DNA of 64,000 nt, taken from contig NZ_BJZQ01000002.1 of assembly GCF_007992115.1 (NCBI RefSeq), positions 232,205 through 296,204 of the forward strand, read 5' to 3'. The notes beneath the pieces are model-generated. The model made no database searches. It was given only the letters and a program-made list of their open reading frames with translations, and was not told the origin of the DNA. Source of the DNA: Aeromicrobium flavum (GTDB taxonomy: Bacteria; Actinomycetota; Actinomycetes; Propionibacteriales; Nocardioidaceae). Positions 8,023 through 16,176 of this stretch are shown here, piece after piece. The position numbers and the translations under genes were made by a program. Numbering within the stretch: position 1 is the first letter of the stretch; every line of letters begins with the position of its first letter.

Positions 8023-8631
8023 ATGCCCCAGAGAAGCCTTCCGCCCACCGCCGCGGTGGACGAGGAGAACCCTCGCCTGCACTGGGCGGCCATGTCGTTC
8101 ACGATCCTGGTGATGATCGGCGCCGCCGTGGTGGGGCTGACCGCAAGCGACCACTTCACCCGCCTCACGATGGCCGCGAGCGTGATCGCCTGCATCGCAC
8201 TGTGGCAGACCCTGCGCGATCCGGTGGTCCTGACCGGCCTGACGATCGTGGTCCTGGGTGCCGTCCTGGGCTGGGGACTGAACTTCTACGACCGCATCTG
8301 GTGGTACGACGACTTCGCCCACTTCACGTTCTCGCTCGTCAGCACGACGGGCATCGCGCGCCTGGTGCTGCACCGCTACCGCGCCGACACCGCCGCGCTG
8401 CTGCTGGTCGCGCTGTGGCTCTCCTGGCTGGGCATCGGCTCGCTGTGGGAGATCGGCGAGTGGGCCTCGGACCAGCTGCAGTCGACGCACCATTCGCGCG
8501 GCTACGCCGACACGATGACCGACATGATCCTGAACTCCACCGGCTCCGCGCTCGGCATCTGGATCTACTGGCGCTGGCTGCGCACCCCGGTCGACGCGGC
8601 GAGCGTGCTCGCGGCCGACGCCCGCCGCTGA
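8023..8631 (+). CDS. DUF2238/YjdF-like integral membrane protein
   Basis: A 202-residue protein with about five membrane helices. The conserved polar pattern WWYDDFAHF (about residues 90-98), WEIGEW, GYADTMTDMILNSTGSALG resembles the DUF2238/YjdF family of unknown function, in which the Asp, His and Glu residues cluster near the membrane. The gene starts 41 bp after the tRNA-Glu CCA end. Nothing around it shows a pathway. The function is unknown; the family assignment is from the motif pattern. Confidence 0.75.
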   Translation: MPQRSLPPTAAVDEENPRLHWAAMSFTILVMIGAAVVGLTASDHFTRLTMAASVIACIALWQTLRDPVVLTGLTIVVLGAVLGWGLNFYDRIWWYDDFAHFTFSLVSTTGIARLVLHRYRADTAALLLVALWLSWLGIGSLWEIGEWASDQLQSTHHSRGYADTMTDMILNSTGSALGIWIYWRWLRTPVDAASVLAADARR

Positions 8632-8709
8632 CCAGGGCGAGGGTCCGAGGCATCGACCCCGCCCCTCGCGTCGGCTACGTTCGGGGAGACCGACCTGCGA
8701 GAGGCACCG

Positions 8710-9183
8710 ATGAGCTTCGACACTCCCCGCGGAACGCGCGGCAGGAAGAGCACGAGCAATCCCCTGCTCCGGCTGGTCAACCGGGTCGTCGTGTGGCGCG
8801 CCCGCAAGACCGGGTCGGTGACGATGGGCCCCATGAAGGTCCTGGTCCTGAACACCACGGGCGCGAAGACGGGTGAGAAGCGCGAGACGCCGGTGGGCTG
8901 GTTCCCGGGCGAGAACGGGTCGTGGCTCGTCGTCGCCTCGGCCAACGGCGCCGTGCGGAACCCGGCCTGGTTCCACAACCTCGCCGCCCATCCCGACGAC
9001 GTCACGATCGAGGTCGACGGCCGCTCGGTGCCCGTCATGGCCGAGCAGCTGCACGGCGCCGAGCGCGAGGCCGCCCTGGCGTCGATCATCGCGTCGGCCC
9101 CGCAGTTCGCCGGCTACGAGCAGAAGACCGACCGCGCGATCCCCGTGGTGCGGCTGACCGAGAAGTCCGTCCCACGCGCCTGA
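8710..9183 (+). CDS. Nitroreductase/deazaflavin (F420)-dependent oxidoreductase family protein
   Basis: A 157-residue protein of the DDN/split-barrel family. The features are the TTGAKTGEKRETPVGWF stretch (about residues 50-66), a VASANGAVRNPAWFHNLAAHP segment and the C-terminal YEQKTDRAIPVVRLT motif. Members bind F420 (some FMN) and reduce diverse substrates; the M. tuberculosis Ddn activates nitroimidazoles. A GAGAGG ribosome site lies 6 nt before the ATG. F420 is common in this group of bacteria, so an F420 enzyme is likely, but the substrate is unknown. Confidence 0.85.
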   Translation: MSFDTPRGTRGRKSTSNPLLRLVNRVVVWRARKTGSVTMGPMKVLVLNTTGAKTGEKRETPVGWFPGENGSWLVVASANGAVRNPAWFHNLAAHPDDVTIEVDGRSVPVMAEQLHGAEREAALASIIASAPQFAGYEQKTDRAIPVVRLTEKSVPRA

Positions 9184-9241
9184 CGGGAGCATGGTCCCGC
9201 CCGTCCGGGGTACGCCACCGGCACAGCGATCGGAGGGCGAC

Positions 9242-9976
9242 ATGGGGATCAGCCGACTGGAGCACGGGATCGTCCGCATCGAGGACGCCGGCACCAACTG
9301 CTACGTGATGGAGCTGGCCGGGGGCCTGGTGTTCGTCGACGCCGGCCTGCCGCGCACGTGGCGGCTCACGCACGAGGCGCTGCAGGCACTGGGACGGCGC
9401 TGGGATGAGGTGACCGACGTCGTCGTGACCCACGCCCACTTCGACCACCTCGGCTTCGCCGCCCGGGCCCAGCGCGAGTCCGGCGCCCGCGTGTGGGTGC
9501 ACCCGGGCGACCACCGCATCGCGGCGCATCCCTACCGCTACCGACCGGGTCGCCCGCGCCTGCTGTACCCGCTGCTGTACCCCGCGTCGTTGCGCGTGCT
9601 GGGTCCCATGGTGCTCGCGGGCGCCCTGCGGGTGGAGGGCGTGGAGCTCCTCGAGACGCTGGACATCGGGTCCGCGCCGGCCGGCGTCACCGTCGTGCCG
9701 ACGCCGGGGCACACCGACGGCCACTGCGTCCTGCACGTCCCCGAGCTCGACACGGTCTTCACCGGGGACGCCCTGGTCACCCTCGACCCGTACACCGGAC
9801 GACGCGGGCCCCGGATCGTCGCGCAGGCCGGCACCCGGGACGCCCCGTCGGCACGCAGGTCGCTCGACCGGATCGCCGAGACGGGCGCGCGCCTGGTGCT
9901 GCCCGGCCACGGCGAGCCGTGGCACGACGGGGCGGTCGCGGCCGTCGAGTCGGCCCGGCACACCGAGATCGCCTGA
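9242..9976 (+). CDS. MBL-fold metallo-hydrolase
   Basis: A 244-residue metallo-beta-lactamase-fold protein. The THAHFDHLGF motif gives His64, His66, Asp68 and His69. Further metal ligands follow in PGHTDGHC, FTGDALV and LPGHGEPW, so both metal sites appear complete. This pattern fits the glyoxalase II-like/quorum-lactonase-like hydrolases, but the substrate cannot be named. The ATG at 9242 has GGAGG 6 nt upstream and is preferred over an earlier in-frame ATG at 9191 without a ribosome site. Confidence 0.85.
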   Translation: MGISRLEHGIVRIEDAGTNCYVMELAGGLVFVDAGLPRTWRLTHEALQALGRRWDEVTDVVVTHAHFDHLGFAARAQRESGARVWVHPGDHRIAAHPYRYRPGRPRLLYPLLYPASLRVLGPMVLAGALRVEGVELLETLDIGSAPAGVTVVPTPGHTDGHCVLHVPELDTVFTGDALVTLDPYTGRRGPRIVAQAGTRDAPSARRSLDRIAETGARLVLPGHGEPWHDGAVAAVESARHTEIA

Positions 9977-10006
9977 GCCCGCGACCCGGACACTAGGCTC
10001 GACCGC

Positions 10007-10873
10007 GTGTCTGCCGGTCGCTTCGCCCCGTCGCCCTCGGGCGACCTGCACCTGGGGAACCTGCGCACCGCGATCCTGGCGTGGCTGTTCGCCCGCGCGA
10101 CCGACCGGAGCTTCCTCGTCCGCGTCGAGGACCTCGACCGGCAACGGTCTCGGCCCGAGTTCGAGCGCACCCAGCTCGAGGACCTCGCCGCCCTCGGCCT
10201 GACCTGGGACCCGCCCGTCGTCCGGCAGTCCGAGCGGGACGACCGGTACGCCGCGGCGCTGGACCGGCTCACCGACGCCGGGCTGACCTTCGAGTGCTTC
10301 TGCACCCGGCGCGAGGTCGCCGAGGCGGTCCGGGCCCCGCACCACCCGCCCGGCGCGTACCCCGGCACCTGCCGCGACCTCACGGAGGCCGAGCGCGCCG
10401 AGCGTCGCGCCGAGCGCGTCCCGGCCATCCGGCTCCGCGCCCAGGCCGACCGCTGGGTGATCCACGACGCGCTGCACGGCGAGGTGGACGGACACGTCGA
10501 CGACGTGGTGCTGCGTCGCGGCGACGGCGCCCATGCCTACAACCTCGCGGTCGTCGTGGACGACGGCGAGCAGGGAGTCGACCAGGTCGTCCGCGGCGAC
10601 GACCTGCTGGACGTCGCCCCCGCGCAGGCGCACCTCGCCCACCTGCTCGGCCTGCCCGAGCCGGCGTACGCGCACGTCCCGCTGGCCCTGAACGCCGCAG
10701 GCAGGCGGCTGGCCAAGCGCGACGGCGCGGTCACCCTGCGCGACCTCTCGCCCGGGACGGTGTGGGACCTGATCGGGGACTCCCTGGGCGTGAGGGCACG
10801 CTCGCCGGAGGCCCTGTTGGCCGAACTGGACCCTGCCGATCTCCCCCGGAAACCGTGGATCCTGACGTCTTGA
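10007..10873 (+). CDS. gluQ: Glutamyl-Q tRNA(Asp) synthetase
   Basis: A 288-residue truncated glutamyl-tRNA synthetase without the anticodon-binding domain. It has the HIGH-type motif in APSPSGDLHLGN (8-18), a zinc site Cys97-x-Cys99 … Tyr118-x3-Cys122, and a KMSKS-like LAKRDGA. The length and zinc motif fit GluQRS (YadB), which attaches glutamate to the queuosine at position 34 of tRNA-Asp. The tRNA-Asp gene follows 70 bp downstream. The GTG start has TAGGCT at 9994-9999, 7 nt ahead, so the mRNA is probably leaderless. Confidence 0.9.
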   Translation: MSAGRFAPSPSGDLHLGNLRTAILAWLFARATDRSFLVRVEDLDRQRSRPEFERTQLEDLAALGLTWDPPVVRQSERDDRYAAALDRLTDAGLTFECFCTRREVAEAVRAPHHPPGAYPGTCRDLTEAERAERRAERVPAIRLRAQADRWVIHDALHGEVDGHVDDVVLRRGDGAHAYNLAVVVDDGEQGVDQVVRGDDLLDVAPAQAHLAHLLGLPEPAYAHVPLALNAAGRRLAKRDGAVTLRDLSPGTVWDLIGDSLGVRARSPEALLAELDPADLPRKPWILTS

Positions 10874-10884
10874 CCACCCCCGTT

Positions 10885-10914
10885 TTGGTGCCTCCGGAGG
10901 GCGTCAGGTAGGCT
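10885..10914 (+). promoter_or_regulatory. Promoter of tRNA-Asp
   Basis: TTGGTG (10885-10890) and TAGGCT (10909-10914) are separated by 18 bp, and the tRNA begins 30 bp after the -10 box. The promoter lies after the gluQ stop, so the tRNA can be made independently of gluQ. Confidence 0.5.
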
Positions 10915-10943
10915 TGCGGTCGCGGTTCAACCGCACAGCATGA

Positions 10944-11017
10944 GGCCCCGTGGCGCAGTTGGTTAGCGCGCCGCCCTGTCACGGCGGAGGTCGCGGGTTC
11001 GAGTCCCGTCGGGGTCG
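10944..11017 (+). tRNA. tRNA-Asp (GTC)
   Basis: The acceptor stem GGCCCCG (10944-10950) pairs with CGGGGTC (11010-11016). The anticodon stem CCGCC/GGCGG encloses CTGTCAC with anticodon GTC. The T-arm contains GGTTCGAGTCC. The discriminator is G and CCA is encoded at 11018-11020. Its wobble G34 is the position that becomes queuosine and then glutamyl-queuosine, the substrate of the GluQRS encoded just upstream. Confidence 0.96.
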
Positions 11018-11026
11018 CCAGTGCTG

Positions 11027-11060
11027 AAACCCCGCCCCTTTCGGGGGGCGGGGTTTCGTC
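11027..11060 (+). terminator. Rho-independent terminator after tRNA-Asp
   Basis: A perfect 12-bp stem, AAACCCCGCCCC (11027-11038) with GGGGCGGGGTTT (11045-11056) and a 6-nt loop, is followed by CGTCTTTC. It lies 6 bp after the encoded CCA end. Confidence 0.85.
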
Positions 11061-11112
11061 TTTCACCAGTTGCGCACGAGACCACCGGTGTCGATCCGCC
11101 GCCGGTGGTGCG

Positions 11113-11118
11113 GTAGGG
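11113..11118 (+). promoter_or_regulatory. -10 box of the tRNA-Phe promoter
   Basis: TAGGGT lies 22 bp before the first base of tRNA-Phe. No strong -35 hexamer is visible. Confidence 0.45.
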
Positions 11119-11140
11119 TGAACGTCGCTCGTGAGAGCAC

Positions 11141-11214
11141 GGCCAGGTAGCTCAGTTGGTACGAGCGTCCGCCTGAAAAGCGGAAGGTCGCCGGTTCGAC
11201 CCCGGCCCTGGCCA
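11141..11214 (+). tRNA. tRNA-Phe (GAA)
   Basis: The acceptor stem GGCCAGG (11141-11147) pairs with CCTGGCC (11207-11213). The anticodon loop CTGAAAA gives anticodon GAA on a CCGC/GCGG stem. The T-arm contains GGTTCGACCCC. The discriminator is A and CCA is encoded at 11215-11217. Confidence 0.95.
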
Positions 11215-11220
11215 CCACCT

Positions 11221-11249
11221 GAGAACCCCGGCTCCGCGCCGGGGTTCTC
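11221..11249 (+). terminator. Terminator hairpin after tRNA-Phe
   Basis: A 12-bp perfect stem, GAGAACCCCGGC (11221-11232) with GCCGGGGTTCTC (11238-11249) and a 5-nt loop. The following sequence is only moderately T-rich (CTCGTTC), as is usual in high-GC actinobacteria. Confidence 0.75.
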
Positions 11250-11292
11250 CTCGTTCAGCCGCCTCCGCTCCGGCAGTGGGACACTGCGGCGT

Positions 11293-12444
11293 GTGAGTGC
11301 CTCCTTGCCGACAGCCAGAGCCATCGAGGACCAGCTCTTCGCCGCCCTCGGCATCGTGCGCGTCGTCCTGCTGCTCAACGCCGTCGGATGGAACATCCAC
11401 CGACGCGACAACTTCCAGCACCCCGAGGCCGCGGTCGCGTGCGTGGCGGTGATGGTGCTGTGGACCTTCGTGGCGAACGTCTCCTACGGCCGACCGCGCC
11501 TGCGCACGGCTCAGCTCGTCGTCGTCGACCTCGCCCTGGCCGTCGTCCTGATGCTCGTCACACCCTGGGTGAAGGGCGAGGGGTACCGCGCCACCGTGCC
11601 CGGCTTCTGGGTGGCCGGGGCACTGCTGGCCGCGGCGCTGCGCTTCGGCTGGCGGGGTGGCTTCATGGCCGGCGTGGTGCTCGCCGTCGCCGACATCGTC
11701 CCCCGCGAGGAACTGCGTCAGTCCGACGTCGGCAACGCGTTCCTGCTGATCCTGGCCGGAACGATCGTCGGGTACCTGTGTGCCTCCTTGCAGACGATGG
11801 CTGCCGAGCGCGAGGCCGCCCAGCGCGAGGCAACGGCAGCGGCTGAGCGCGCGCGTCTGGCACGCGCCGTCCACGACGGAGTCCTGCAGGTGCTCGCCCT
11901 GGTCCAGCGGCGTGGTCGCGAGCTCGGCGGCGACCTGGGTGAACTCGGCGCCCTCGCGGGGGAGCAGGAGGATCGGCTCCGACGCCTGATCCGTGCGCAG
12001 GACTCCCTGTCGGTCGACGCCGACACCTTCGACCTCGCGACCGCGCTCACCGGACTGGAGGAGCTTCCCGGCGTGACCGTGTCCACGCCCGGCCACCCCG
12101 TGGAGATGGGGGCAGCGACGGCCCTCGAGGTGGTCGCCGCCGTCCGGGCCTGCCTCGACAACGTCCGGTTGCACGTGGGCGAGGACGCACCGGCCTGGGT
12201 GCTGCTGCAGGACCGGCAGGACCGGGTCGAGGTGTCGGTGCGCGACGACGGGCCCGGCATCGCGCCCGGCCGGCTCGAGATCGCCGCCGCCGAGGGCAGG
12301 CTCGGCGTCTCGGGATCGATCCGTGGTCGGATCCGCGACCTGGGCGGCACCGCCGAGGTGGCGACCGGGACCTTCGGCACCGAGTGGAGGTTCGCGGTCC
12401 CACGAGAACGACCCGACACGGCCTACGGTCGTCGTCATGAGTGA
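11293..12444 (+). CDS. Sensor histidine kinase (NarL-type, DUF5931/MacS-like)
   Basis: A 383-residue kinase with about five membrane helices in residues 15-165 (a MASE1-like sensor region resembling DUF5931), a short coiled coil (AAEREAAQREATAAAERAR) and a HisKA_3-type phosphoacceptor RAVHDGVLQVLAL. The ATPase domain shows the N-box ACLDNVRLH and the G-box RDDGPGIA. It overlaps the LuxR-type regulator gene by 8 bp, so the two form a two-component pair. The family resembles the MacS kinases of streptomycetes. The GTG at 11293 is chosen because upstream frames run into tRNA-Phe. The signal is unknown. Confidence 0.88.
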   Translation: MSASLPTARAIEDQLFAALGIVRVVLLLNAVGWNIHRRDNFQHPEAAVACVAVMVLWTFVANVSYGRPRLRTAQLVVVDLALAVVLMLVTPWVKGEGYRATVPGFWVAGALLAAALRFGWRGGFMAGVVLAVADIVPREELRQSDVGNAFLLILAGTIVGYLCASLQTMAAEREAAQREATAAAERARLARAVHDGVLQVLALVQRRGRELGGDLGELGALAGEQEDRLRRLIRAQDSLSVDADTFDLATALTGLEELPGVTVSTPGHPVEMGAATALEVVAAVRACLDNVRLHVGEDAPAWVLLQDRQDRVEVSVRDDGPGIAPGRLEIAAAEGRLGVSGSIRGRIRDLGGTAEVATGTFGTEWRFAVPRERPDTAYGRRHE

Positions 12445-13105
12445 GATCGAGGATCCCCGTGCCATCCGGGTGATGGTGGTGGACGACCACCCGATGTGGC
12501 GCAACGCCGTCGAGCGCGACCTCAGGCAGGCGGGGCTCACCGTCGTGGGGGTCGCCAGCACCGGCCGGGAGGCACTGGCCCGGTTCCCCGCGGCACGCCC
12601 GGACGTCCTGCTGCTCGACCTGCAGATCCCCTCCCCGGACGGCATCGAGGTCACGGCCGAGGTCGTGCGCCAGGACCCGTCGATCCGGATCCTGGTGCTG
12701 TCCGCCTCCGGCGAGTCGGCCGACGTGCTGGCCGCCGTCAAGGCCGGTGCGACGGGGTACCTGGTGAAGTCCGCGTCGCGCGAGGACCTGCTCGAGGCCG
12801 TGCGCCGTGTGGCCGACGGCATCCCGGTGTTCACCCCGGGCTTGGCCGGACTGGTGCTGGGCGAGTTCGAGGGCCCCTCGCACGGCGGCGCGAGCGCACC
12901 CCCGGAGGCGCGACTCACCGCTCGCGAGACCGAGATCCTGAGGATGGTCGCCACCGGCATGGCCTACCGTCAGATCGCCGAGCGCCTGGTGCTGTCGCAC
13001 CGCACGGTGCAGAACCACGTCCAGAGCATCCTGGGCAAGCTCCGGATGCACAACCGGGTGGAGCTGACCCGCTACGCGATCGAACGCGGCATCGGCGACG
13101 CCTGA
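12437..13105 (+). CDS. LuxR/NarL-family response regulator
   Basis: A 222-residue two-domain regulator. The receiver domain has the acidic pocket Asp16/Asp17, phosphoacceptor Asp61 (LLLDLQIPSPDG) and the conserved Lys in YLVKSAS. The C-terminal LuxR helix-turn-helix spans about residues 155-215 (LTARETEILRMVATG … HRTVQNHV). It is co-translated with the kinase gene. The start is the ATG at 12437 inside the kinase 3' end. Targets are unknown; the convergent lipoprotein gene ends 16 bp away. Confidence 0.92.
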   Translation: MSEIEDPRAIRVMVVDDHPMWRNAVERDLRQAGLTVVGVASTGREALARFPAARPDVLLLDLQIPSPDGIEVTAEVVRQDPSIRILVLSASGESADVLAAVKAGATGYLVKSASREDLLEAVRRVADGIPVFTPGLAGLVLGEFEGPSHGGASAPPEARLTARETEILRMVATGMAYRQIAERLVLSHRTVQNHVQSILGKLRMHNRVELTRYAIERGIGDA

Positions 13106-13121
13106 GCGCTCCACACCTTCT

Positions 13122-14060
13122 TCACTCCTCGGTCGCGACGGAGACCTTCGTGCAGTCGGCGCCGAAGTCCTGCTTGAGCCTGCCGCCGGTCTCGTCCGCC
13201 GAGAAGAGGCAGTCGCCGCCACTGATCATCGCGTAGAAACTCTCGCCGGACGTGAGCGTGTAGAACGCCTGTTTCACCCCACCCAGCTGCTCGAGGTGCC
13301 GCCCGGCCATCGCCGAGACCTCCGCCGGCGTCGCCGAGGCCGGCACCTGTGCCGTGGCGTAGTCGTCGGTCAGCATGATCGTCGCGCCCGTCGGCAGGTC
13401 GGTGCGGAGACGGTCGTAGAAGGCACGTTGCTGCGAGCTGGGGAACCCCGAGCTCGACCCGAGCTCCCACCCGGTCTCGTCGTCGCGGGTCTGGACGTCC
13501 CACCCGGCGTTCGCGATGTCGCCGTGCCTGCGCTCGAGCCTCGCCAGCATCCGCAGCACACTGTCACCGTCCTGTTCGCCGATGGTGACGGTGAACCTCG
13601 TGAAGACGTGGGGCGACGTCGCGACGTCCTGGGTGTTGATGTCCGCGTTGACCGAGGCCGTGGGGAACACCGTGACCGCGTCCTCCGCAGCCTGTTCCAC
13701 GGCCTCCACCTCGGCGTCGGGATCGAAGCTGCGCACATGGACCGTGTCGTCACCGAGGGTGACGAAGAGGTCGCCCTCCTCACCGTGGTGGGTGCCCGCG
13801 AAGCTCTCGTACGTTCGCGCCACCACCGCGACGACGTCGTCGGCCTCGGCGTCCTGCGCCATGGCGACCCGGAACTCCAGCTTTCCCGAGTCCAGCACCA
13901 CCGGCTCCGTGTACCGAAGGTCGACGTCCGTCACGCCGGGCAGCTCGGCGAGGGCTCCGCGCAGGTCCTCGGCGGCACCGGCACGACTGATGCCCGCACA
14001 GGCGGCCAGGAGGGGCAGGGCGAGCGCGGCGGCGGCGGCCGCGAGGAGTCGGTGGTTCAT
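13122..14060 (-). CDS. Putative secreted lipoprotein, function unknown
   Basis: A 312-residue protein with a type II signal peptide: a hydrophobic stretch ending in the lipobox LLAAC (Cys21). The rest is soluble, with no membrane helix and no domain I recognise. Two further cysteines near the C-terminus (GGDCLF and FGADC) could form a disulfide. It is probably anchored to the outer face of the membrane. It converges on the two-component pair with 16 bp between stops. The function is unknown. Confidence 0.8.
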   Translation of the reverse strand: MNHRLLAAAAAALALPLLAACAGISRAGAAEDLRGALAELPGVTDVDLRYTEPVVLDSGKLEFRVAMAQDAEADDVVAVVARTYESFAGTHHGEEGDLFVTLGDDTVHVRSFDPDAEVEAVEQAAEDAVTVFPTASVNADINTQDVATSPHVFTRFTVTIGEQDGDSVLRMLARLERRHGDIANAGWDVQTRDDETGWELGSSSGFPSSQQRAFYDRLRTDLPTGATIMLTDDYATAQVPASATPAEVSAMAGRHLEQLGGVKQAFYTLTSGESFYAMISGGDCLFSADETGGRLKQDFGADCTKVSVATEE

Positions 14061-14163
14061 GCCTCTCAGCCTGTCGGGACGATGCTCCCGACGTCATGAG
14101 TGCGAGTACTCATCTTGACGCTGGACAGGCGACGATCCGTGTTCCGTCGCCTACGCTGACCAG

Positions 14164-15444
14164 ATGCGCCGGCTCGGAATCGTCCTGACCTCATTGTTCG
14201 TCGCCCTGGCGGTCGCCGCCCCGGCCCACGCTGCGAAGCCCAGCTCGCCGAAGCGCTTCACCGGGTACGCCTTCGACACCTGCGTGTCGCCGTCCGACCG
14301 GACGATGGACGCCTGGAACGTCGCCTCGCCCTACGCGGTCGTCGGCATCTACACCTCGGGCAACTCCCGGTACTGCGACGACGCGAAGCAGCCGTACCTC
14401 AGCCCTGCGTGGGTCAAGCGTCAGGCGAACCGGGGCTGGCTGTTCATGCCGATCCACGTCGGCTACCAGGCGCCGTGCTTCGATTCGAAGTCGAAGAAGC
14501 TCCGGATGTCGTCCGTGGGCACCACCGCGCGCCGGCAGGCCCGAGCGGACGCCGACGAGGCCGTGCGGCGCGCCGCGTACTTCGGCTTCGCGAAGGGGAA
14601 CGCCGTCTACCTCGACATCGAGTGGTACGACCGGACCAACCGCCGGTGCGACGCCGTGGTGCTGACGTTCATCGACGCGTTCGTCCAGCGGGTCCACCAG
14701 CGCAAGTACAAGGTCGGCCTGTACTCCAGCGGCTCTGCCGCCATCCAGTCCGTCAACGCCGCCCGGCTGGCGCAGCGCAAGGGCTTCGACTTCCCCGACC
14801 AGATGTGGTTCGCCTGGACCAACCGACGCGCCAACACCGACGGCGGCCCGTACCTGTCGAGCTCGCTGTGGACGCGCAACCGGGTGCACCAGTACCACAA
14901 CAACGTGGCCCTCACGTACGGCGGAGAGAAGGTCACGATCGACAAGAACGTCCTCACCGTCGGTGGCGGCTCCCGCGCCAAGAAGGAGCGCAAGGTCTGC
15001 AAGATGTCGCCGACCCTGTCCCGGTACCGCTCCGTGAAGGCCGGCTCGCGCGGCAAGGACGTCAAGCTCCTGCAGTGCCTGCTGCGCCGCAGCGGCTACA
15101 AGACCACGGTGACGGGCCGTTGGAACGCGCGCACGACGAAGGCGGTCAAGGCCTACCGCCGCGAGCTGGGATGGAAGCAGACCGGTTCGACGTCCCGCGC
15201 GCTGTGGACGGCGCTGCTGTCCCGCGGCTCGACGCCGATCGCCCTGAAGCGCGGCGAGGTGGGTGAGCCCGTCCACCGGCTCCAGCGCTCCCTGCGCGCC
15301 TCGGGCCAGAAGGTCAAGGTCACCGGCATCTACGACGCCCGCACCACGAGCGCGGTCCGCGCCTACCGCAAGCGGATGGGGCTGCCCGCCTACCAGACCG
15401 CGGACGTCCGGGTCTGGGCCGCGCTGCAGGCCGGTCGCCGCTGA
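14164..15444 (+). CDS. Secreted DUF1906 (glycoside-hydrolase-like) protein with two peptidoglycan-binding domains
   Basis: A 426-residue exported protein. The signal peptide covers residues 1-23 (cleavage near AHA). A DUF1906/Rv2525c-like TIM-barrel domain spans about 30-275, beginning FTGYAFDTC and including AVYLDIEWYD with acidic residues at the active-site position. Two PG_binding_1 repeats follow at about 290-355 and 360-424, each with the pattern VKxLQxxLRxxG…TxxAVxAYRR. It probably acts on or binds cell-wall glycans; Rv2525c influences the mycobacterial envelope. TACGCT at 14152-14157 lies 6 nt before the ATG, so the mRNA is probably leaderless. Confidence 0.85.
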   Translation: MRRLGIVLTSLFVALAVAAPAHAAKPSSPKRFTGYAFDTCVSPSDRTMDAWNVASPYAVVGIYTSGNSRYCDDAKQPYLSPAWVKRQANRGWLFMPIHVGYQAPCFDSKSKKLRMSSVGTTARRQARADADEAVRRAAYFGFAKGNAVYLDIEWYDRTNRRCDAVVLTFIDAFVQRVHQRKYKVGLYSSGSAAIQSVNAARLAQRKGFDFPDQMWFAWTNRRANTDGGPYLSSSLWTRNRVHQYHNNVALTYGGEKVTIDKNVLTVGGGSRAKKERKVCKMSPTLSRYRSVKAGSRGKDVKLLQCLLRRSGYKTTVTGRWNARTTKAVKAYRRELGWKQTGSTSRALWTALLSRGSTPIALKRGEVGEPVHRLQRSLRASGQKVKVTGIYDARTTSAVRAYRKRMGLPAYQTADVRVWAALQAGRR

Positions 15445-15450
15445 GTCGCC

Positions 15451-16092
15451 TCAGCGCCGGTGCCCGGCGACCAGCAGGACGCCGGCCAGCCCGACCAGCA
15501 TCGCGCCGCCCGCACGGCGGACCGCGGCGAGCCGCGCCGGCGAGCTGACGAACCAGTCGCGCGCGGCGCCGGCCGCCAGCGCCCACCCCGAGTCGGACAC
15601 CACGGCGATCGCCAGGAAGACCACGCCCAGGACCAGCATCTGCGACGCCACTGCACCGGCCTCGAGGTCGACGAACTGCGGCAGCACGGCGACGAAGAAG
15701 ACGATCGTCTTGGGGTTGGTCACCCCGACCGCGAAGCCCTCCGCCAGAGCGCGCCACGGCGAGGCGGGTGCCGCCGCCGCACCGTCGGTGAGCGCTCCCT
15801 CGTCGCGTCCACCGCGCCAAGCCTTCACACCGAGGTACGCCAGGTACGCGGCTCCGACGACCTTGACGGCCGTGAACACGGCGGCGGACTCGGCCACGAC
15901 GGCCCCGATCCCCAGCGCGACCGCCGCGACGAGCGGGACGCCGCCGAGCCCGTTGCCGAGCACGCTGAGGATCCCCGTGCGCCGCCCGTGGGCCAGCGAC
16001 CGTCCGACGACGAACAGCACGCTGGGGCCCGGGACGACGATCAGGACCAGCGAGGCCAGCGCGAACGCCAGCAGGGACTCGACGGGAGGCAC
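15451..16092 (-). CDS. LysE/RhtB-family amino-acid exporter
   Basis: A 213-residue protein with six membrane helices. The LysE/RhtB signatures are present: the N-terminal LVLIVVPGPSVLFVVGRSL, GNGLGG in helix 2, and VTNPKTIVFF after the cytosolic loop. Members export amino acids or homoserine lactones, and the substrate cannot be read from the sequence. The GTG at 16092 places the start just before the first helix as in other members; a GTG at 16116 would add eight residues. Neither has a strong ribosome site. Confidence 0.85.
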   Translation of the reverse strand: MPPVESLLAFALASLVLIVVPGPSVLFVVGRSLAHGRRTGILSVLGNGLGGVPLVAAVALGIGAVVAESAAVFTAVKVVGAAYLAYLGVKAWRGGRDEGALTDGAAAAPASPWRALAEGFAVGVTNPKTIVFFVAVLPQFVDLEAGAVASQMLVLGVVFLAIAVVSDSGWALAAGAARDWFVSSPARLAAVRRAGGAMLVGLAGVLLVAGHRR

Positions 16093-16128
16093 GCCAGCAC
16101 CGTAGTCCAGCGGCACCGCCGGAACGAG

Positions 16129-16164
16129 GAACGGCCCACCCGGCCGGAACCGGGTGGGCCGTTC
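16129..16164 (-). terminator. Hairpin terminator of the MFS transporter transcript
   Basis: A perfect 15-bp stem, GAACGGCCCACCCGG (16129-16143) with CCGGGTGGGCCGTTC (16150-16164) and a 6-nt loop. It begins 12 bp beyond the MFS stop codon and separates that operon from the lysE-like gene. The T-tract is poor. Confidence 0.75.
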
Positions 16165-16176
16165 GTTCGTCCAGCG

